NCBI GenBank assembly: GCA_032164245.1
Contig: JAVMKO010000003.1
Span: 139,427,259-139,491,258 of the forward strand
Reading direction: 5' to 3'
Source of the DNA: Sternotherus odoratus
Taxonomy: Eukaryota; Chordata; Testudines; Kinosternidae
Length of the DNA: 64,000 nucleotides
Part shown: positions 56,592 to 64,000 of the stretch, piece by piece
Layout of the letters: every line of letters starts with the position of its first letter
How positions within the stretch are numbered: the first letter of the stretch is position 1
The notes under the pieces: generated by a model
The model's database searches: none
Told to the model about the DNA's origin: nothing
The model's input: the letters and a program-made list of their open reading frames with translations, nothing else
Made by a program: the position numbers and the translations under genes

Positions 56592-58673
56592 CTGAGATAA
56601 GAGAGGTCAGAAGTGAGTTTAGGAAGCAAGACACAAATTAAATCAGATGAAATATTCAAGTAGGTAAAGGACTACATTTTGCTTTGTTACATGGGGGTAG
56701 CAGCAGAGTAACTCCACTGAGCACTGAATTTAGTTCACAAAGTCCAGATCTGAATCAGAATTTCAAACATCTGTGCCAGGATTTCAAACATCTAAAAGTT
56801 CAGTTTGGTACTGTGGTTTAGGGCCATCTCTCTTACTCATATATTTACTTATTTAATGTCTATTACAATATTGATCAGAGGCCACAGTCAGGATCATGGC
56901 CCCATTGTGCTAAATGAAGTCAATATGCATAGAAGGAGAACCCCAAAGAGACTACAATAAAAGGTCCCGATCCAATATGATCTGCCTAGGTGTTCCTTTT
57001 CGACAAGGCTTAATCCCACTGATTTAAACTGGATTCTAAATGGACCCACTCTTATTGATCAGATTGCGGGATTTGGGGCTCATTTAAGATAAGTGGGCTC
57101 AAAAACCAAGGGAGGGTACGGTAGAGGGAGGAGTAAGTGAGTATAATGATCACATGTTTCTAGAGAATACTTTGGAGACAGCACTGTATTGTGAGGACAA
57201 AATTAAAAGTCGTCACTTTAGATTTTGCTACTTTAATAGACAAATAAAATGAGGCCAACAACAGTCATGGAAAACTGCGTGTTATAGGGTCAAAGCAAAA
57301 TGATTTCAAAGCTAGAACAATCCTGAGTTTGTAAAGAAATGAAATAGAGGATCTAATAACATCTTTATACCTCACATTTTTATAAGTATAAGGAATTATA
57401 GTTACTATTAAAAAAATCTACATGGCACTAAAATATTTTGTAGGTTACAATATAAAGACAATAGAACAAGATCACTACTGGGAAAATATTTAATCAAATA
57501 GAAGGCATATGCCAAAGGGTAGCAATATTCTGTGTAGCACTTGTTATAAAACAAGGTAAAGGGACTTGGGGCCATCCGGCAGAGTATTTAGTGAAATACT
57601 TAGATGTAACTTCTTATACTGTTTTGGGTGGAAGTGGCCAGTATGTTAATAGAATTATAGATTTTTGGCTTAACTAACAACACTGAACATGATTTGTGTG
57701 TGTGTGTGTGTGTGTGTATACTCTGCTGTTATCTAGCACAATGATTCTGTATTAAATCCTATTTAAAACGTATTAAAAAGATGACTAAGCTCACAAGATA
57801 AGTAGCCTGACTCTATAGTTCTGTGCAATTAGATGGCTTCAAGTCTTTAGACAGGGTTTTTAGTGTCAAAGGATGCTAATATAGTAGATGCAATATGAGA
57901 AGTATTTTTCTTGGGCTGGTGTTCCTCCATAAGAAAAAAAAAAGTCATCACTATTATCTTCCTATACCCAGCTGTACCTACCAATGTGCGTGCATTATCC
58001 TTTATTTTCTGAGGATGGGTGCTTTCTCTGCTGGGGGGCCTGTGTCATTTTCTTGCCAACTCTTGTGAAAAGTGACATTCTTCCAACTAAAATATTTTCC
58101 ACTGGAAAACTTCTCACCAACTCTCCTTTGCAAACATCTTGCCTGTCAGCAGCCTACTAACTTAGGGGGGGCCATGCCACAATCCCATTTCCTCACCAGG
58201 ATAATGCACACGGGAGAAAGCTGTGTTTCTGAATTGGCATTGGGATAGGAGGTGTTCATCTACCCCAGTTAGATCTGTTACCTTGTGAGGGATATAGGCT
58301 CCGTCTCCCCACCACCTGTACACATGGTCTTTTCTGTATCCTGGTTTTTCCAATGCTTTTGGTGAGAGCTATTTTCTCTCCCTGACTCCTCAAGAGGAGA
58401 ATCTAGACTGTTCTGTCAGCATCCCCACATTTCCTCCTCAACACCCCCTTTGTTTGAGTCCTATTGCCTATGCAGATACTGCATTAATTGGGGCTATACT
58501 CCGATATGCCAGTTGACACACACCCTCACATGTAGTGAATGGGTCTATTTGCTAGAAGTTTTGTGCAGCTGCCTTGCTCAAATAGGCATGCTTTCTGGTC
58601 TCCCGTGTATCCCCGTATGGATTTGGGGCTTCTGTTGCCAAAGTCATGCATAGAACCTTTGTTCTGCACTCAC
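56592..58673. other. Presumed HAAO intron or downstream DNA
   Basis: A TG microsatellite lies at 57695-57717. The phase-2 donor at 58674 requires at least one more HAAO exon to the left; none could be recognised here. Confidence 0.45.
57695..57717. repeat. TG dinucleotide microsatellite
   Basis: About 11 TG units. Confidence 0.95.
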
Positions 58674-58756
58674 TTAGACAGGGCAGGGATGAGCAGGCTG
58701 TCGCCAGCAGCTAGACTCAGTGTTTTACCACACACAGTAACAACAGATGTGCCTTC
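58674..58756 (-). CDS. HAAO: HAAO internal exon (83 bp)
   Basis: The acceptor ttgttcttgtctttcag leads into EGTSVVTVCGKTLSLAAGDS then LLIPALS, and the donor is TAA|gtgagt. Enters in phase 0 and leaves in phase 2. EG-SVVT, the L-L core and DSLL match the HAAO C-terminal cupin strand. The MGG of relatives reads VCG here. Confidence 0.94.
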
Positions 58757-59309
58757 CTGAAAGACAAGAACAAGTGGTTGGCTTTTAATTCATGTGCAGA
58801 AAGAAAAAGAAACCACTTAGTAAGAAATAAAGCCTACCAGAAAAATCTAACATTTCCACAGAAATAAAGCTCAAAAACAGCTCTCTTCTATGTGGCCTTT
58901 GTTAAATCATTAGCAGCTCTTCCCCATCTGACAACTAGCAGAAATAAAAACAAGGCTTCACACTTCATAGTCCCTCAGGTTCCCCATAGCTGATTCATTG
59001 CAGCTAACCTAAGAGCCTGCTGATCGATAGGCCTCCCTGAAAATCACAGGGCTAGACTCCTGGAGTATTTTTCAAGCTTCTTTTTTCAATTCCTCAAATC
59101 TCTTTTGAGATTTGAAAAGCAGTTCACAAGTCAATGGAGAGCTGACAAAAATTCCTGATAGGAGCCCATTTATACTGATCATATGCTGCCAGACAGGGAT
59201 ACTTTGAGATGCCAGATTCTTGCCAGCATTAACAGGGTCTTGCCCGCTGTATCTTCTACCAGCAGTACAAACAAGTTCCCTTTGAGGGGTTTTTTTTCGT
59301 TTGAAACTA

Positions 59310-59610
59310 GGGGCTGGTCTCCACTATGGGGGGGGGGGGGGATCGACTGCAGATACACAACTTCAGCTACGTGAATCACGTAGCTGAAGTTTGCGTATCT
59401 GCAGCCGACTTACCGTCCGTCCTCATGGCGGCGGCAGTCGGCGGCGCGCTCCCCCGTCGACTCCAGCTTGCGCCTCCTGGCAAGCTGGAGTTCCGGAGTC
59501 GATGGGGGCACCGCGAGTGATCGATTTCTCGCGTCTTCATAAGAGGCGAGAAATTGATCGCCAGAAGATCGATGGCTACCCGCTGATTCAGTGGGTAGTG
59601 AAGACATACC
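59310..59610. mobile_element. Hairpin-rich Harbinger-type MITE in HAAO intron
   Basis: Termini GGGGCTGGTCTCCACTA and (rc) GGTATGTCTTCACTA, with 3-bp duplication cta at 59307-59309 and 59611-59613. Three successive hairpins fill it: 59350-59404 (gcagatac...gtatctgc), about 59457-59505 (tcgactccagcttg...agctggag), and 59520-59570 (gatcgatttctcgc...gcgagaaattgatc). Confidence 0.82.
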
Positions 59611-60303
59611 CTAGCATTTCATGGTCAGTCCCTGCGAATTTAAACAGAATAGTAACTAGTGGGACTATCTGGCAGCCTGCCTGACTTTGTAAATGGGAAC
59701 TTTTTCTTCTGTTTTCTGCTGGGCTGCAAATCTTCTCTGCTTTGTTTTTGTGATCTTTTAGGCTAGTTCCTGTCCCAGGATCCCTGCTCTGAATTAAGGA
59801 TTGCTGAAACATAGAATAGGTGCCTTTACTATTTCACTTTTAAGTAGATAAATTGTTACACAGCCACACAAACCTAATTCAGAGCCCTACCTGATTCCTC
59901 CAAGGGAAGGACAGCAGTCCATGTGTATAAGTAGGGTCAAGTGCTCTGTAGGGTCAGGAGAAGGACAGCAGAGGAAAGATTTCTGCAGCCCATGATACAT
60001 CCTTTGTGGATCTGGGGGAGGGATGCTGGTAGGAATCTAACCCCCAGCCAGGATATGGAGAAGGATGCTAGTGATGCCTGATTCCACCATGGGAGAGGAG
60101 GAAGAAGGGTTACTTTTCAAGCACTAATGAGTGACTGATGGTTTGAAATTGATTCACAGGTTGTTCCTGGGCTAGGGAGTCTACTTAGAGAAGGAATCCA
60201 AACAATTATTTTTTCTTGCCCATGGCTAGGAAGTTTTCTCGCAGAGCGATCTGTTCCAGATCTAAATACAAACCCACACTTAGTCCGTGAGCATGTCACT
60301 TAC

Positions 60304-60372
60304 CAGCTGCCATATCCAGATATCGGCATTTTTTTTGCTTCCTTCACTCACTCCTTGTCCATAAACTACAAC
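60304..60372 (-). CDS. HAAO: HAAO internal exon (69 bp)
   Basis: The acceptor cattttatgttttag leads into VVVYGQGVSEGSKKNADIWI then WQL, ending at the consensus donor CTG|gtaagt. Phase 0 to phase 0, 23 codons. The YGQG-SEG and WxWQL motifs are characteristic of HAAO. Too short to appear in ordinary ORF scans. Confidence 0.94.
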
Positions 60373-61321
60373 CTAAAACATAAAATGGGGGAGAGGGATT
60401 TTATCCCAGAAACTGAAGTAAATGTGAATCTTCCTACAGTATGTAAAACGTTTTATTTTTAGGGGAAGTGTTTACAGAATGCGAAATTATTTTACGTAGA
60501 CTGTTGGAATTCACATTACATTTGCTAATCTCTTAAAGATGTCTACTGATAAAAGAAGAACAGGTCACACCTGCCATTCCTTATGTGCCTCCATATCCTC
60601 ACTTATCTGTTTCTTTTGCCTCCTCCCTCTCTCAGCTTTGCATCTTTATTCTTGCCACTTCCTACTCTTGGAACAAACACACTCTCTCCCTGCACCATGG
60701 AGCCTGATTCAAAGCCTGTTGAAGTCAATAGGTTTTTTTCCATTGACATCAAAGGGCGGCAGATCAGGCCCCGTGTGTCCTCCTTTTCCCCCTTCAAAGC
60801 CTTATTATTCCTTCTGTCTGCATTGATCTCTCTGACGGCACTTCCATGTTGTCTGTCACGGAAACTGTCTCATATCTCTGAGTGCGATTCTAAGTAATCC
60901 AGGGAAGACGTTACTTTCTACATGGTTTGTAAAGGACTGTGAATGTTGAACAGCCATCAGATACTAACAACTTTACTCTCATGTGCATTTGAACTGATGA
61001 TCTAGACATGAAAGGCTCTTCCACTGCCAATCCCCTGAATCAATAAGTCCATTATCCTCCCCTATTTTATGATTAAAGAGAGAAATTACATGATAAACAC
61101 ACCAAAGTTGTCCTTGGTGCCAAGAATGTTATCTGAAATGAAGGGGGCATAATGAACAATTTTAATAGAATTTTGCTACTTATTAAGTTTATGTAAGAAA
61201 AACAGATATGGAAACGGTTGCCTAATTCCCAGTGATGGTCCAATGGGAGTTGGGTACCTGACTGCCATTTGTGGCTTTGAACATTTTCCCATGTCTCTTG
61301 AAAAAAAATGAAAGCTTCTAC

Positions 61322-61467
61322 CTCTGTCTCAAAATTGTCTCCAAACATGGTCAAGGATTTCTTCTCATTTATTTCTCCACGATAATCATTTAGCCAGATT
61401 TGGAAGGAAAATGGATCCATGACTCCAGTGGCATTTAGTGGGAAAGGGGTGTCTTTCAGGAGATCAT
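61322..61467 (-). CDS. HAAO: HAAO internal exon (146 bp)
   Basis: The acceptor ttgctttggttgcag precedes AT|GAT. The exon encodes DLLKDTPFPLNATGVMDPFS, then FQIWLNDYRGEINEKKSLT and MFGDNFETE, and ends at the donor GAG|gtagaa. It enters in phase 1 and leaves in phase 0. The PFPL, MDP-S, WL and FGD-ET motifs line up with HAAO. An open frame runs past the donor into the intron, but the next exon joins cleanly at GTT GTA, so 61322 is the true end. Confidence 0.93.
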
Positions 61468-63081
61468 CTGCAACCAAAGCAAAATGTTAGTAGAAGTGAA
61501 GCTCTCTTCCACTTTATCTTTGCTAATAGTTCTAGATGGCTAAGCCAGTTGTAAACACAGATGTTTGCTTGTCATTGGCGTTCTCATTAGCCATGTGTGC
61601 TGTTATAGAATCTTAATTTTGTATTTGATGTTATGGGTAATATGCATGTTTCTGTGCACTGACGGAATGGCACTTTCCATAATATGGCTGGTGAATTCCG
61701 TTCCCCAGATGCTTTAGACTGATAAGACCAAGTACATAGGCTTTATCCAAATCAGGGCTCATAGCCTTCTTTCAATCTCTTTTCAAAAGTGGTTTGCATG
61801 AACACATAGCACAGTTAGGGTATTACAATTATAGTCAGAAATTATGTGATAGATATGCAAGGGTGCAAAGCTTGTTGCATATTTTGTGCTAGCAGGTTAT
61901 TCATTCCCTTTCCATGCTGGTTGCTAAAACTTGTAAAATCATGGGGATAGGCTGATTCTCATTTCAGTGACTTCAGTATGACCTCTGTGTAAATAAGGCC
62001 TGTTTTTCACTTATTCACCAACGGAATTCTCTTCATTTCCTTTCCACAGTGTGTTCTGAGGCATTACGAAGGTTGTGTTGACCAGAGTGAAACAAATCAG
62101 TTTTACAGTCTTAAATTTAATAAAGAATCTTTCTCATGATGTTCATGCAGTTGTAGTTGGAATTAATTTCCAGTAATTCTCCTTCATAACTGGTCTATTT
62201 AAAAATAGCTAGAGGGCTGAATGCAGCTTCAGTTTTGCTAATGAGTTTCAAGGTTTGTGTCTTGAGTTGCTGCTATTTGAAATTAACTTCAATCATCCAA
62301 AATTACTGGAGGTCTGGAAAAAAAAAACTGCTATATAGTAAGACTTAAAAAGTTCAAACTGTTTATGTTGTCAAAAAAGATTGGACGTGATCATGATGTA
62401 GAAGTACTTTCATGGGGACACGACAGGAGGTAATAAAAGGCTCTTTAATCTAGCAAAGAAAGGTATAACAAGACCCTGTGATTGGAAGTTAAAGATGGAC
62501 ACATTCAAATTAGACATTAAAAGATTTAACAGAGAAGGGTTGTCTCAGGCCCAAAGAGCCTCAATCTGGGATGTTGCACCTTACATGCTCCGCCTGTCCC
62601 CCTTGCTTGCAGCTCTGCTGAAAGACACTCTGTAGCCCTTAACCAGAGGTTATAGTTAAATCCCATGTGGGGTGGAGGATAATGTTACTTCAAGGCAGGG
62701 AGGCTTAGATTCACAAAGTACTAAGTCTGGGTCTAGGCACCCAAGTCCCAGTTCTCGGCTCCACTGTGATTCACAAACGCCTGCTGAACTCTGTAGGTAC
62801 TTAAATTTACTTAGCACCTACTTTTTTTGCAGTAAATAGTTCATTAGGTGCCAGAGCTTCTGCCTCTGGACATGCACACTAGGCATCACTAGTCCTCCAG
62901 TCACCTGTCCCCGCCTAAACCCACAGGCGAAGATGGATGTTCAGCCACCGAACTCACAGGATTGGATAGGCCTGCTCCAAGGTTGCCTAAAGGATCTGGC
63001 CCCTCAGGAAAGTTCAGACAAAACAGTGGAGGAAAGGGAGGGAAGTAGAGGAGGGGGATGACCTCTTTTGTAACTTTTAGC
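61468..63081. other. Presumed HAAO intron
   Basis: The phase-1 acceptor at 61467 requires an upstream exon; I could not recognise one between here and 64000. No clear repeat end was found. Confidence 0.5.
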
Positions 63082-63427
63082 TAATGGCTAGGGCACTCAC
63101 CTGGGATATGGGAGACTCCTGGTTCAAGTTCCCCCTAGAGCTGATGAGGAGAAGAGTTGCACAGTAATCTACCTTTCAGGGGCATTCTGATGGGGGAGGG
63201 GGCTTCCTCAGTCTCTGTTGAAGCTGTTGCATGGCGGATAAATAATTAGGGGCCTTTGGGCCAGAGAGAGAGAGGGAGTGCCCAAACATGAGAACAACTC
63301 TATAGCATGGTGACTAGAGCACTCATCCAGCATGTGGGAGACCCAGCATCCAGTTCCCGGGCTCCAATGACCTTCAATTATTTATCCACAGTGGAGCAAC
63401 TTCAACAGGAGAGATTGAGGAAGCCCC
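63082..63427 (+). mobile_element. tRNA-like SINE dimer with inverted bodies
   Basis: Two tRNA-like heads in the same direction (63082-63132, TAATGGCTAGGGCACTCACC with GGTTCAAGTTCC as B box; and 63307-63358, degenerate) are each followed by a body. The first body (63201-63258, ggcttcctcagtctctgttg) and the second (63361-63427) are inverted copies. Confidence 0.6.
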
Positions 63428-64000
63428 AGATTGCAGGCAAGGTAAACAGGCATTTCCTTATAACCTAACAACCAAAGGAACTGAGTGTCTCTTATCGCCC
63501 AATGGTTTTTGTTGTGATAGGACTGCTTATGTTTATGTATGGTGTGTTCTCTTGCTTTAACTAATCTCTTAGCAAATGAGTCTCTTGATACTTCCTTAAC
63601 ATGTCACGTGCTAATGGGACTATGAGACAAGTAGCAAACACAAATTAATGAATGGGGAGCAGTGGAACACATAGGCAAAATGTAAGAAGACAGTACTTTG
63701 ACTAGACAGCTAAAAGCATTAGTATATTTATCCCCCAAATGCCATATCATTAAGTGGAATGTCAACTCTAATATTGTCGTACATGTCCTGATATTGAAGA
63801 GCTTCATTTAAAGAGTTCAGTAGTTAGGTCCATTTTTATAGTTCATTACTATTAAATATTCACCCTGTGAAAATTCAGTGTGAAACCGTTAGTGTTGTAA
63901 ACTCGCTGTGCTTTTTACAGCTTTGGCTGATAAAGTGTGACGATACTCTACATTGAATAAAACCATCAGGTTCACTGACTGAATTTAGAAAAGAAAATGA
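63428..64000. other. Presumed HAAO intron or upstream DNA
   Basis: No coding, RNA or clear repeat feature is seen. Confidence 0.4.

Larger units (their letters stand above)
58674..61467 (-). other. HAAO: HAAO gene, partial (three exons visible)
   Basis: 3-Hydroxyanthranilate 3,4-dioxygenase is a cytosolic Fe(II) cupin enzyme. It opens the ring of 3-hydroxyanthranilate to aminocarboxymuconate semialdehyde, the precursor of quinolinate and NAD. Exons at 61467-61322, 60372-60304 and 58756-58674 encode about 98 residues in consecutive phases, collinear with roughly residues 162-261 of the 286-residue human protein (as I recall it). This is the C-terminal cupin half. The iron-binding His/Glu residues belong to upstream exons beyond 64000. 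No stop, shift or splice defect is seen, so the gene is probably functional. The introns are 949 and 1547 bp; the latter holds a MITE. The last exon is missing from my reading. Confidence 0.93.

Noticed and set aside
61073..61321. Extension of the HAAO exon reading frame past the donor
   Set aside because: Residues after FETE do not match HAAO, and the next exon joins in phase at the GT donor, so this is intron read-through.

Overview
This window looks like amniote, most probably turtle, nuclear DNA. It contains vertebrate genes with introns and GT-AG splice sites, CR1 LINE 3' ends in both orientations, hAT, PIF-Harbinger and Tigger-type DNA transposons, Ty3/Gypsy-type and ERV-like LTRs, and a SINE with a GTAGCCGTGTTAGTC head of the kind I associate with turtle genomes. 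The turtle assignment is inference. No bacterial, plasmid or CRISPR feature is present.

Only two host loci are supported, both on the minus strand. Positions 1-1540 hold a broken single-exon GPCR whose best family match is OXER1 (oxoeicosanoid receptor 1). It has two in-frame stops and a 588-bp hAT insertion with an exact 8-bp target duplication. At 58674-61467 are three consecutive spliced exons of HAAO (3-hydroxyanthranilate 3,4-dioxygenase, kynurenine pathway), with open frames, matching phases and canonical splice sites. Upstream HAAO exons probably lie beyond 64000, and I did not find the last coding exon. As I recall it, OXER1 also lies next to and downstream of HAAO on the same strand in human 2p21, so gene order supports both calls. 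The two genes share no pathway.

The roughly 57 kb between them is layered repeat. 0.66-6.35 kb: hAT copies and a decayed PIF-Harbinger element with a transposase and an accessory gene. 6.4-8.2 kb: LTR fragments. 8.76-17.04 kb: an LTR retroelement on the minus strand with a 5-bp target duplication. It carries four nested insertions: a hairpin SINE in one LTR, a Harbinger MITE in the other, and in the body a hAT that itself contains a Tigger-like element. 17-36 kb: mostly unique or AT-rich DNA with a solo LTR, a Gypsy gag remnant, an unusual inverted pair, MITEs and a hAT MITE holding a segment that also occurs 1.6 kb away. 36-56 kb: LTR, CR1 and hAT copies, a strand-switching C-rich/G-rich minisatellite element, a 5S rRNA-headed retroposon and a solo LTR. 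56-64 kb: HAAO, with a hairpin-rich MITE in one intron.

The most unusual signals are four fold-back (palindromic) SINE copies, all flanked by target duplications; a 286-bp retroposon with a 5S rRNA head and 16-bp target duplications; and the 55-bp segment shared between a hAT MITE and nearby DNA.
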